Source of the DNA: Sporothrix humicola
Lineage: Eukaryota > Ascomycota > Sordariomycetes > Ophiostomatales > Ophiostomataceae
DNA: 64,000 nt
Direction: 5' to 3'
Assembly (NCBI GenBank): GCA_021396245.1
Contig: WNYE01000013.1
Coordinates: 372,001-436,000, forward strand
Part shown: piece after piece, positions 13,072 to 24,079 of the stretch
How the letters are laid out: each line of letters begins with the position of its first letter
Numbering within the stretch: the stretch's first letter is position 1
Notes under the pieces: generated by a model
Database searches by the model: none
What the model was told of the DNA's origin: nothing
Seen by the model: the letters and a program-made list of their open reading frames with translations, nothing else
Translations under genes and position numbers: made by a program

Positions 13072-14637
13072 TCTGCATATGACCGACACCCACCCCTCAA
13101 CTCTTTCATCTCATCCATTTTCACCCGTTATGTATACATTGCATCTGGTACTTTTTTTCGGTACGAAGCATTTTCTGGCGCACGAAAGGAACAACGACTA
13201 GCGAAGCCATATTGGCCAAAGCGACATTCGAGCTCTCAATGCTCCTCCCCTCGAATAGCGATGGCAACCGATGGCCTTGTTTTTATATCACCGACACACA
13301 CCCTGTTGTAATATTTTATGCCCGTGCTCGGTTCAACAGCTTAATCTTGGATTCCTTTTACTTTGCATGTCTCGGTTTTACTTTTCTCCTCTAATCGTTT
13401 ACTGCTTCGGGTTTCTGTTCTCGGTCTCTTCTTTTACTTTGTTTTCTTCATTCGGCAAAGTCATATATCATGATGAAGCGGGTCGCTTATCGTTTATGGT
13501 TTTCATGGTTTTTTCTGTTTTGTTTATTCTTGCATCATGTAAAAAGGGGGGGTTATTTAGCGTGGGTTTTTCATGATAGGCCAAAAAACTACAATATTTT
13601 TACGCTCACACTGAAAGTACTAAAGTGATTATCGTTGCAAATGAGTAACTGGTGAATCTACGGGTGATGATGTGCCTCGAGGAAAATAAACGGGAATTCG
13701 CATAAACTTGCGATATTCGATGACTCTTCGTTTCTACTTGAATTGATCTGTTCTTGTATACTGGAAAAGATCGAGTTATTTATTTTAAATAAAAATACAC
13801 AAAGGGGCCAACACGCACCCGTGTAAGGAAAGTTTACACACACAATTCTGTGGCAGTTTTTTCCCCATGAGGGTTCTGCCTAGCTAGTCGCCAATAGTCA
13901 GGATTGACTGAGAAAGGCGAATAATAATAATAATCTTTAAAAATAATTTAAAAATAATAATTGCAACAAAAACAACGTGTGCTTTTATTTTTCTTAAAAA
14001 AAGTCGAGCTACAATCACACATGTATTCACCGGCGTAGCTATTGTTTAAAGCACAAAGTCCATTGACATCCGTCATTCTATGTAAACTAAACTAAACCGG
14101 GCCCCTAATAAAGATAATATCCGGGTATCAAGATAAGGAGTGAAAGGGAATCATGACCACTAATAAAACACAATAAAACAGACCGAAAGCATAATATCCA
14201 AAAGTGGTGAAGGAAGAAACAAACAAACATACAAGGGTGATGAAGATAATGTGAGTGAAGTGAAGTATTCCTCCCCTAAAATGTGTGAACAACAATCTCT
14301 TCTGCACCTTTCCATTTCGTCGTGTTCTGTCATTCTGTCGTCGTCGTGAAGTGAGAAACTAATACATGAAAACGCAACAAGGTAAAACAAGCAAACCGGG
14401 TCGTGAATATGCGCAGGTGACGTGATAAAGAGCAAAAAAGGGAAAAACCAAACACAAACAAGGGGCAAAACAACAAACAACAAACCGGGGATCGCAATAA
14501 ACGCAATAAACGCAATAAAATGTACCAGAACGAAAGCAATAGCAATGCATCAAGATGAAAAAGGAAAGGCATGATATAATTCATGCCGTAACACCCACAA
14601 ACAGCACCTCTTTGCCCATGTGCCCGCACGGCTCTCT
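13072..14637. other. Convergent 3' intergenic region, AT-rich
   Basis: Lies between the 3' ends of the Cdh1 and Gpc1 genes. It is T-rich at first, then A/T-rich from about 13.55 kb, with an (AAT)5 microsatellite at 13920-13934. No coding potential recognised; probably two 3' untranslated regions and a spacer. Confidence 0.55.
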
Positions 14638-16611
14638 CTAGTTGCGGCGCCGGGCCACATCCTTGGCGCCCATATCCCAGTCAGAGCCAGTGGCACCCGT
14701 CATGGTTGCGGCCGCCATTGCCTCAGCCGCGGAGGCCACACCAGGCGTCTTAGCTCCGCTGTTGGACGCGCTCTCGTTGCCGTCTTCGTTGATATCGCGG
14801 TCAAGCAGGGGGATTGCGTCAATGCTTTGGCGGCGGCTCTCGTCATCACCCTCGCCATCGTCGGTACCGCCGTGCTCGGAGAGCGGCTCAAGAGGCGGGC
14901 TCGTCAGATTGCTATGGGTGCCGCCAGCCGCGTCGGTCGCTCCATCGCCAACGCCTGCACCGCCCGAGCTGGCACCACCGCCAACGCCGCCCGATGTGGT
15001 ACTGCCCTCGCCGGCCATCGACTCGAGCGAGTGCCACTTGGCGACCTCCTGCTTCATGGCCTCGAGCTCCTTCTGGAACCGCTTGCCAAACACGTCAATG
15101 TAGTAGGTCGAGCCGTTGTAGATGCTCCACGTGAAGACACCCATCATGAAGGCCGCGCTGGCCCAGCGATAGCGGAACCAGAGCGGACAGGGCAGCATAG
15201 TGCAGACTGCGTAGGAGTACTGGATGAACATGAACGCCGGCTCCTGCAGCGCGTTGGGCAGGGCCAGCACAATCTTGCCGATCCACGTCTTGCTGTACGA
15301 ACGGCGCAGCCAGGTGAAGGATGTCGGGCGGCCGGCGGCAATCTTTTCGCGACGGCGCACCGTAATAAAGAAGTAGTAGGATAGCTGCCAGATTGCATAG
15401 GGGATGCTCGACCAGGCTAGCATGGAGACGACGTTGGCGTAGGATCCGTAAGTGCCGGGCGGTGCGTGCTGGATGGCGTAGACGGCTGGGAACCGCACCT
15501 TTTGAATTTCAGGCGAGACTAGGTGGACGATACAGTGTAAAGTGGCGCACGGCATCACATGGATAAAGAGAGACGTGACCTTGTCGAAGCTGTGGAAGAC
15601 GAGCGAGTTTCGCCACATGACAATGGCCACGGCGTTGTTGCCAAAGGCCAAGCAGTAGCAGGAGACAAAGAGGCGTTTCGAGCTGGGGAAAATCCAGAGA
15701 CTGAGGACCAGCAAGAAGTTGACAAAGTAGCAGAGATCGGCGAGGAAGTAGTGGTAGCCGCGCTTGTGGTACGTGTAGAAGCGGATGGGCATAAAGTACA
15801 GGATCTGGGCGGTGTACCACAGATGCATATACTCTGGCCAGCCGCCGATCAGGTAGCCGCTGATGAAGATGTTGAGGACGCCACAAATAAAGGACACCTT
15901 CTCGCGCAGCGTAATCACCTTGGTGTCGTTCCACTGCCGACCAAGCTTCTCGACGCTCGTGCGCATGCGCTTGCGGTAGCGGTCCAGCTGCTCCTCGGCC
16001 GACGGCACGCGGTGCCGCCACTCCTCCACCATACGCTCACGGGCCACCTGGCTGCGCGACTTGAGGGCGTCGCGCGATTTCTTGAGCTTGCGGGTCTGCG
16101 CCGAAATGCCCTTGGACAGCTTCTCAAGCTGCTGCGGCAGGGCAAAATTGTCGAGCAGGTCGAGCACGGTCAGGCGGTCCAGCGGCGGGATGTCCCAGTC
16201 CTCCTGATAGGAGCTACTGCCAGAAAAGGACGGATGGCGCGAGGCGCCGTGCCACGGACTCGGGTGGCCAGACGTAGTGGGACCGAGAGTCGGCGTGTCG
16301 GCGACGGCGTGCTCGGGACTAAGCTGCGGCGAGCCGACAGACGCATCGGCGTCAGCGCTAGCACCGGCATCGACATTGCTGCCGCCACTGCTGCCTTCGG
16401 GTGTAAGAGCGATCTCGCTGTCGGTCAGCATTTCGTCGGATTTGTTGGTTCGGGACGTGGGCGTCGGGAGATTGGAGGCGCTCGAAAGAGCGCTGGGATC
16501 AGGCTCTGCCATGTCGGAGAGGGTGAGTCGTCGAAAGCGTTTGCGGTCGTTGTTGTGGAAAGAGACCTTTCGGAGGGCTTCTGCGCCGCGAAGAATCAAA
16601 ACGTCAGCCAT
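14638..16611 (-). CDS. GPC1: Glycerophosphocholine acyltransferase Gpc1
   Basis: Single exon, 657 residues. The first ATG is at 16611; the frame is open slightly further upstream but only from a GTG. The family (formerly DUF2838, yeast YGR149W) acylates glycerophosphocholine with acyl-CoA to give lysophosphatidylcholine during phosphatidylcholine remodelling in the endoplasmic reticulum. The N-terminal 230 residues are hydrophilic, partly Ser-rich, with a basic stretch at about 170-225. The conserved core starts near residue 235 (KVSFICGVLNIFISGYLIGG) and holds about eight hydrophobic membrane segments. It also contains the His-bearing stretch LFIHVMPCATLH. The C-terminus (after about 555) is a Gly/Ser-rich disordered tail. 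Transcribed away from SMC1. Confidence 0.92.
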   Translation of the reverse strand: MADVLILRGAEALRKVSFHNNDRKRFRRLTLSDMAEPDPSALSSASNLPTPTSRTNKSDEMLTDSEIALTPEGSSGGSNVDAGASADADASVGSPQLSPEHAVADTPTLGPTTSGHPSPWHGASRHPSFSGSSSYQEDWDIPPLDRLTVLDLLDNFALPQQLEKLSKGISAQTRKLKKSRDALKSRSQVARERMVEEWRHRVPSAEEQLDRYRKRMRTSVEKLGRQWNDTKVITLREKVSFICGVLNIFISGYLIGGWPEYMHLWYTAQILYFMPIRFYTYHKRGYHYFLADLCYFVNFLLVLSLWIFPSSKRLFVSCYCLAFGNNAVAIVMWRNSLVFHSFDKVTSLFIHVMPCATLHCIVHLVSPEIQKVRFPAVYAIQHAPPGTYGSYANVVSMLAWSSIPYAIWQLSYYFFITVRRREKIAAGRPTSFTWLRRSYSKTWIGKIVLALPNALQEPAFMFIQYSYAVCTMLPCPLWFRYRWASAAFMMGVFTWSIYNGSTYYIDVFGKRFQKELEAMKQEVAKWHSLESMAGEGSTTSGGVGGGASSGGAGVGDGATDAAGGTHSNLTSPPLEPLSEHGGTDDGEGDDESRRQSIDAIPLLDRDINEDGNESASNSGAKTPGVASAAEAMAAATMTGATGSDWDMGAKDVARRRN

Positions 16612-18238
16612 CACTGCTGCCACCCCAAAGGGAAGGAATCAAGAGCAATATTTTGTGCCTCATGCAACAGAAAGTGTGTGAACAAAAGAATAGGGTGGTA
16701 CAGGTATATACAGAGGAGAAGAGGGGCAAGACAGAAAATAAGAATAAAATATAGAGAGAGCACGACCCAAAAAGGAAGCACGAGGCGACCAAAGGGACAT
16801 ATAAAATGGGCACGAGGGGTGGGAGAGTGGGGATACAGGAGGGCCAGAGCATAAAGAAAAAAGAAGGGTAGCCGGCCGAAGCGGAAGAAGAACAGCACAA
16901 AGAGCCGCCGAGCAGATCAGATGGACCCTCGTGGACAACTCGATACTAGGGGACGGACATACCTCAGTTGGACGGTCAGGGCCTACCCCCACCGTGCATA
17001 GATATACTCGTGCAGAAGTGCGGAAGCCGGTGTAGTAGCGTGAGATCCGCTGCACAAAGGGAGTGTAGGTTGGGAAGGGGTTGAGAAGGACAAAAGTGCT
17101 GAAAAGCAGAAAAATGTAAATGTGGCGATATCCCCAAAACGATGATGCAACAGCTGGCCAGGGAGCTATCAACAGACAGAGGACGCCCAAGGCAACAGCC
17201 GCAACAAAGGGACGGGTAATAGGGTATCTGTAAATGTGTAGCTGGCGCTGATGCCGGGTGGTGCTGATCCAGGTGACGGGGCGTGAGTTGTGGGTGAAAA
17301 GTTAGTAAGGGGAGAGTTGAGGTTGGGATTGCTTGTGATCGTGTACGTCTGGCACGAGGGATGGGAAAAAAAGGCGGGAAGGAGCACCCCAGGAAACTGG
17401 CAGGAGCCTATCTCAGAATGGATGTCATAATTACTTACAGGGACTAGCGCGGTCGAGCTGGCGGCCCAGCACCAGGCTTTTGCTCCACTGGCCAGGCGTG
17501 TCCAAGGCCAGCCTTGTGGTTGGTTCAGCGGACAGTGCGACCAGCGGCGGTCTTTGTTATCACCTGCACACCTGTGTGCACACCACCACCCCCGACTGGA
17601 GAATCTGTTGTTTCGAGTTGGTGTTATTCATTCTGACTAAAAAGTATCCTAACAGTCGTTTTTTTTGTTCAATTTTGCTGTGTAAGTGGTGTCTTGTGAG
17701 CGTTGTAGAGGAGACCGTCTGGCTGGGCTCCTCGCACTGTTTACCCCTGACGCGACTTATGTACGCACTTTATTTTCGCTACAGTATAAGTACACCGTCC
17801 CAGGGGCGCACTCCGCACGGTGTGGCTTGTCGTGTCTTCACGTGACCAAACTTTGCGCGTCAGCATTGCTCCTTCCCCCGCGCTTGCGCCCGTAGCTGCC
17901 AAAGTCGCGTAAATCCCACGAGGGAAAAGGGACAGGAGATAAACTTGAGGACGTCGCGAACCCCAATAAAATAAAACCACTTCCGAACACCCCCTCCACC
18001 AGACCTTCGACGCTCGGCCGGACGGTGACGCAGCATCTCATCCTTTGTTTGTCGACTGTTGCGCAATAGCATGCCGACCATCTGACGAACCCACCTCGCC
18101 TGCCTCGCCGACCAACACGCACCTCTTTGTTTGATTGTTTGACCCGTCACGCGCCGTTTTTGTCGCGATCGAGAACCGGATCTCCAACGAACATCGCCAC
18201 TTTTCGCGGCCGACACGGTCGCCGCACCCGTTGCAGCA
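16612..18238. other. Divergent promoter region between Gpc1 and Smc1 genes
   Basis: No gene seen. Near 16.62-16.9 kb the + strand is purine-rich, the mirror image of the pyrimidine-rich leaders on forward genes, so this is probably the Gpc1 5' leader. The right side contains the SMC1 promoter. Confidence 0.55.
17750..18153. promoter_or_regulatory. Three ACGCG cores (possible MCB elements) upstream of SMC1
   Basis: ACGCG occurs at 17750-17754 (+), 17906-17910 (as CGCGT, -) and 18149-18153 (+), all within 490 bases of the SMC1 start codon. ACGCG is the core of the MluI cell-cycle box bound by fungal MBF at G1/S genes, and cohesin genes are classic targets. Three matches in a GC-rich region can also arise by chance. 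Confidence 0.35.
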
Positions 18239-21200
18239 ATGGGCAAGCTCAATCGCTTGGAGTTGTTTAGTGCGTATACGCTGCTTGCTTTGTTGCTGCC
18301 CCTGCGATGCCGGGGAGAATTGCGCAAACGCGCTCTTGAATCTTTCCACAATGCTGACCAATATCTTCCACAGACTTCAAGTCCTACAAGGGTCACCATG
18401 TCCTGCTCTTTGGCGACTCCTACTTCACATCTATTGTCGGGCCCAACGGCTCTGGCAAGTCCAATTCGTATGTTCCTGGCGCGCAATGCGGATCGAACCT
18501 AGGCTTCCGTCCAATATAAACTTCACCCAATACCTGCCCCAGTCTACTGACCACTTTACGCGTGCAGCATGGACGCCATCTCCTTCGTGCTCGGTATCAA
18601 GTCCTCCCACCTTCGGTCCAGCCACCTCAAAGATCTAGTCTACCGCGGACGCGTCATGGAGACGTCAAAACCAAACGAAGACACCCCTCTCCAGCCCGAT
18701 GCCAATGGACACACGAATGGCCATGTCAACGGCGATGACGAGGATGACGACGACGAGGATGCTCCCGGCGACAAGAAAGCCGGCCGCAAGGACCCCAAGA
18801 ACGCATGGGTCATGGCAGTCTACGAGGACGACGCCGGAGACACGCACCGTTGGAAGCGGACAATCACGAGCGGAGGTTCGAGCGAGTACCGCATCAACAA
18901 CCGCGTCGTCACGGCACCAGAATACAACGCGGCGCTTGAGAGCGAGAACATTCTCATCAAGGCCCGTAATTTCCTGGTGTTCCAGGGTGACGTCGAGGCC
19001 ATTGCGTCGCAATCGTCGCAGGATCTCACGCGCCTGATCGAGCAGATCTCGGGCAGTCTAGACTTCAAGCCCGAGTACGAGCGCCTCAAGACCGAGGCCG
19101 AGCAGGCGATCGAGAACCAGAACTTCCACCTGACGCGCCGCCGTGCCATCAACGCCGAAATCAAGCAGTACCAGGAGCAAAAGGCCGAAGCCGAGAGCTT
19201 CCAGCGCAAGCTGAACGAGCGCGACGATGCCATTGTCGACCAGATGCTGTGGAAGATCTACCACTACCAGCGCATCATGGACGACTCGAGCAACCAGATC
19301 CAGGAGCACAACGAGAACCTGGCCGAGTTCCGCCGCAACCTCAGTGATGCAGAGACAAAGCTCGAGGAGGCACGCGCAGAGCAGGTGGCTGCCAACAAGG
19401 AGGCATCGCGTGTCGAGCGCCGCATCCGCCACAAGGAGCGTGATATCGAGGAGGAGGAAAACAAGCTCATCCCCGTCTCTGAAAAGGTGGAGCAGCTGTC
19501 CAACGACATTGCGCTGCTGAAGCAGAAGATCACATCCGCCACCGAGGAGCGCGACACACAAGCAGCACGTGTTCAAAAGGCGGAGAAGGAGATTGCCGTT
19601 GTCGAGAAGGCGCGCGCGCAATTTGAGAAGCAGTGGAAGGAGACGCTCCAGAAGCAGGGCAAGGATCTCAGCGACGACGACCGCAAAGAGTACCACACCC
19701 TGCGCAGTCAAGTCCGCGCAAAGTGCGCCGTGGAGCTTGCCGACCGCGACAACATCCGCCGCCAGCTCAAGAGCGACGAGGTCACTGTCAACACGATCAA
19801 GGGCAACGTCGACAGCCGCCAGGCCAAGGTGACCAAGCTCGAGGCCGAACTGGAGACCATCAAGGAGCGCCACAGCACCTGCCAGGAGGACGTGCGAAAG
19901 ATCGGCCAGGACGTGGACGCCGCCAAGAAGACCTTCAACCAGGCCAAGTCAGAACGCGTGCGTGTCAACAACGCCGTGACCGACCTGGAGGAGCAGATGC
20001 AAGACATTTCCACACGCCTCGAGACGGCCCGGTCAGGCATGGTGCAGAGCCGCAGAGAGACACGGATGAAGGAGGTTGTGTCACAAATGCGCCGCATCTA
20101 CCCGGGCGTGCACGGCCGCGTCGGTGAGCTGTGCAAGCCGAAGCAGAAGAAGTACGACGAGGCGGTTGTCACAGCGCTGGGCCACGACTTTGACTCGGTT
20201 GTTGTCGACACGGAGAAGACAGCGGCCGAGTGCATCCAGTACCTCAAGGAGCAGCGCCACACACCAATGACCTTTATCCCTCTCGACAACGTCAAGGTCA
20301 GCGCGTCAAACACGGCTATCAAGGGCATCCAGGGCGCGCGCCTCACAATCGACACGATCGACTTTGACTCGAACCTCGAGCGCGGCATGGCCTTTGCCTG
20401 TGGTGGGTCCGTTATCTGCGACTCCATGGACGTGGCCAAGAACATTGTCTACCAGAAGCGGCTGCCGGTCAAGGCCGTCACGCTGGAGGGCTTTTTGATC
20501 AACCGCTCTGGTACGATGACGGGTGGTCGTATACCGGACCAGAAGGGCAACCGCGGCAAGCGCTTTGCCGAGGAGGATGTGCAGAACCTCGAGCGCATGT
20601 TTGAGAAGAAGCGCGCCGACCTCGAGAAGCTGCCCAAGCCGAGCCACCTGCTGCACCACGAAAAGGTTCTGAACGACGAGATGGTGCACCTCGAGCAGCG
20701 CCTTAGAGGAGCACGAGCCGAGTTGCAGGCGTACGAGAAGAACCTGACCAGCAAGAAGAAGGAGGTGGCCGAGGAGAAGCAGCAGCTGCGCGAGAGAGAG
20801 ACGAAGCACACCGAGGAGGCCGCGAAGCTCGCCAAGACCCAGAGCGCCGTGACCAAGACGGAGCAGGCGATCATCAAGGTCGAGGACAAGGTGTTTGCTG
20901 CGTTTTGCAAGAAGCACGGCTTCAAGGACGTGCGCGAGTACGAGGCCCAGCAGGGCAGCTTGGAGCAGCAGGCGGCCGAGAAGCGCAGCGAGTTCGAGGT
21001 GCAGCTGCAGCGGCTCAAGTCGACGATGAGCTGGGAGGCGTCGCGCCACGACAGCACCAAGACGCGCGTGGAGCAGATGGAGAGGCGGTCGAAGCAGCTG
21101 GCCAAGGATCTCAAGGAGCACGAGGCCGAGAAGAAGCAGATCGAGGAGGTGATTGCACAGGCACAGCGCGACGTCGACAAGCTGCGCAGCAACCTTGAGA

Positions 21201-22394
21201 AGATGCAAGAAGAAAACAGCGACACAGCCGACAACGTTGCCAGCGCGCGTACCGAGGTCCAGAAGTGGCACCGCGAGATCGAGTCGCGGCTCAAGGAGAT
21301 CAACGGCCTGGAGACGGAGGTGCAGAAGAACAGTGCTGCCAAGTTTGCCCTGCTGCAGCGGTGTAAGATGGAGCAGATCCAGATCCCGCTCGAGGAGGGC
21401 TCGCTGGACGACCTGCCCAACGAAGATCAGCTGCTCAACCAGGACCCCGACGCCATGGATATCGACGAGGGCGACGACGGCGTGATGGAGGTGGCGATGG
21501 ACGACCACGGCATCGAGGTCGACTTTTCACGGCTACAGTCTGAGCTGAAAGATGTATGTGCCGCAATCTCCTGACACTCTTGACTTTTTGACAATTACTG
21601 ACAGATCTACTAGGGCGAGGATGAAGAACGTGTGGAAGAGCGGCTGGAGACCAAGATTGCCGAGCTGACGTCGGAGCTGGAGAAGCTGAATCCCAACATG
21701 CGTGCCATTGAGCGTCTCGAGTCGGTGGAGAGCAAGCTGCGGGAGGTCGACAAAGACTTTGAGGACAGCAAGAAGGTGGCGCACCGGATCAAGACCGACT
21801 TTGAGGACATCAAGAACCAGCGCACCGACGTGTTCCGGCGCGCCTTTTCGCACATCCAGGAGCAGATCACCGAGGTCTACAAGGAGCTCACGCGCACAGA
21901 AGCCTACCCCCTTGGTGGCCAGGCGTACCTGGATATCGAGGCCGAGGGCGACGAGCCGCCGTACCTTAGCGGCGTCAAGTACCACGCCATGCCGCCGCTC
22001 AAGCGCTTCCGTGACATGGAACACCTGTCGGGTGGTGAGAAGACCATGGCGGCGCTGGCGCTGCTGTTTGCCATCCACAGCTACCAGCCGTCGCCGTTCT
22101 TTGTGCTCGACGAGGTCGACGCCGCGCTGGACAATGCCAACGTCGACAAGATCAAAAAGTACATTCGCGAGCATGCCGGCCCGGGCATGCAGTTTATTGT
22201 CATTAGTCTCAAGCCGGGCCTGTTCCAGGACAGCGAGAGCTTGGTGGGTGTGTACCGTGACCAGGAGGTGAACAGCTCAAAGACGTTGACACTTGATGTG
22301 AGTTTTCAGTTCCTCCCGCCCCTTTTCTCTATTATTTTATTGTTTATTTTGAGCATCTTACTGACACATGTTACAGCTGCGCAAATATATCTAA
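18239..22394 (+). CDS. SMC1: Cohesin subunit Smc1
   Basis: Five exons: 18239-18269, 18374-18467, 18568-21553, 21614-22297 and 22377-22394; all junctions keep phase; 1270 residues, usual for the family. Smc1 pairs with Smc3 to form the ATPase ring that holds sister chromatids together. Walker A GPNGSGKS lies at residues 33-40 and is assembled from exons 2 and 3. Two long coiled-coil arms flank a hinge at about 550-670. The ABC signature LSGGEK is near 1175, and Walker B with its catalytic acidic residues (FFVLDEVDAA) is near 1200. The last exon encodes only LRKYI and the stop. Residues 55-100 include an acidic Asp/Glu-rich insertion in the N-terminal ATPase lobe. Confidence 0.96.
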
Positions 22395-24079
22395 TCACAA
22401 AATTCACATGGGGATGTGGGTGTTCGCGGAAGAAGATCACGAAAGAAGTTGCAACGAGAGGGGACATGTGAAAAAGAAAGAGTTTCGAGTTTATTTTGCG
22501 GTTTTATTTGCGTGTCTGCAGCTCCCGCCAGGGTTTGCCGACGGTTATGTCTGTGTAAATAGGGAATTTCGGCTGGCTGTTCTTTGCGGATTTGCGCGTT
22601 GTGTTTTGTTTTCATCTGTTTTCATTTTCTTTTCATCTTCTTTTCATTTCCTTTATTTCACATTATTTGTCGGTCCTATAACAACGGTGGGCGGTGCTTG
22701 AGGGTGATTGTATTGCGTATATCTGCTTCTCTGCCTTTTGTTTCGTCTCTTCTTCATCTTGTTTCTATTAATGCCAATGCCGAGCGGAGTTCGCTTTCTT
22801 TTATTTACTATTTTATTCCCTTTATTTTCGTCCGTCCTTTCTTCTTTCTTCTTCATTTTCGTCTTATTTTCACCCCACGTTATTACCCAATAACTGACTT
22901 ACACGATGTTCAGCCCACGGCCAATCCACGATGCCAAGGCGGGCGCTCATCCTGCTGTCAAATCAGCCCGCATCCGACAATGCTTCCTGTTCCTTCTGTC
23001 GTGCTTTTGTCTCAGTGGCTGTAAAATGCACATTTTTTCGTTCTTGCCTGTTTAACGTGAGCTGCGGCTGTCACGTAATGCTCCAATGCAGAATGGGGGT
23101 TTGAGTGGGAGCGTGGGTGATGGCTTCGTCTCGCCTGGTATTGTTCCATAATTGTTGTATTTCCCCTCATTTCTCACGAGCTGTCTATTTACTTTGCGCC
23201 TTTTGCTTGTTGGAATCATCGGCCGAAGGGACCATTTATATTTTTATATGAGGTCGCCTGTATCCACTTCTTTAGAGAGCTCACGTTCTTGCCTCGTGTC
23301 TTACACGTTTTGCAACACATGTTTGCTCCTTCTTCACGAGGTTGTATTACGTCGAGCTGTGCTGTCAAAGTGCCCCTCACTCCTTCCTGCCTTTGTCAAC
23401 AAGAGCCTTATTCGGAACCAAAAGCAGAAAGCACGACAGACGCAAGGCTCTGGCCTTTCAGCATCGGAACCACCAGAGACAAAGGGGTTCTTTCCCCTTT
23501 TACCTCTTTCGCAATTGCACAACCTCGAGCGCGCTACTGACTTAAACACGGCTGCTAATTCGCTCCTTCCTGCTTGTTAGTCGACACCAGCGAAAGCCGG
23601 AGCCCAGAGGACGAAAATTTTGCCCTCTGTCCAACCGCCCCACTAGCGCGCACATTTTGTGGGCCGCAAAAGAGTCATTGCCTCGCTCGCTCCTGCCAGA
23701 CACCAGATTGATACAGCGCGGCCGCTGCCCGTCTTGTCCCCTAGCGCTAGTGGCCCTTTGCTACTTCTTTTTTTCGCTCTTTCTTATTCAAGTTGGCGAA
23801 TCTCTGCTCTTCTTTCTCTTCTGACATTGCATCTTTCTCTTTACAACTTCTCACAGCTTCCAAGAGACCTCACGACCTTTGCCTGTCTCTTGTGGTTGCT
23901 CGCCATCGCCATCTCTGCTCCCCTCCCCCTCCATTCTCCGATTCTCCGATCTCCCTCCGCAGTCGACCTCTCCCACCCGTCTGCTTCGACGTTTCCCCCA
24001 CTCTCTCAACCGACGGACTTTCCCTTTAAGCGTACAGCCTTCTCCCTGTGCGCATAAAAAACCCACACCAAATTTCACG
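22395..24079. other. SMC1 3' region and aspartate kinase promoter/leader
   Basis: No gene seen. Bases 22.4-22.9 kb are T-rich and probably contain the SMC1 3' end. From about 23.7 kb the + strand is C/T-rich up to the next start codon, consistent with a 5' leader. Confidence 0.55.
23672..23678 (-). promoter_or_regulatory. Possible Gcn4/CPC1-type site upstream of aspartate kinase
   Basis: GAGTCAT on the + strand reads ATGACTC on the other strand, seven of the nine bases of the RTGACTCAY element bound by Gcn4/CPC-1. It lies about 400 bases before the start of an amino-acid biosynthesis gene, the expected target class. A single incomplete site is weak evidence. Confidence 0.3.

Noticed and set aside
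16609..16623. Four-residue N-terminal extension of Gpc1 from a GTG
   Set aside because: Nuclear fungal genes start at ATG; the first in-frame ATG is at 16611.
15559..16854. 431-codon forward frame opposite the Gpc1 gene
   Set aside because: Antisense to a conserved membrane enzyme; its composition is the mirror of that coding sequence and it has no domain of its own.
20306..21508. 400-codon reverse frame inside SMC1
   Set aside because: Leu-rich shadow of the SMC1 coiled coil in GC-rich DNA; no independent signature.
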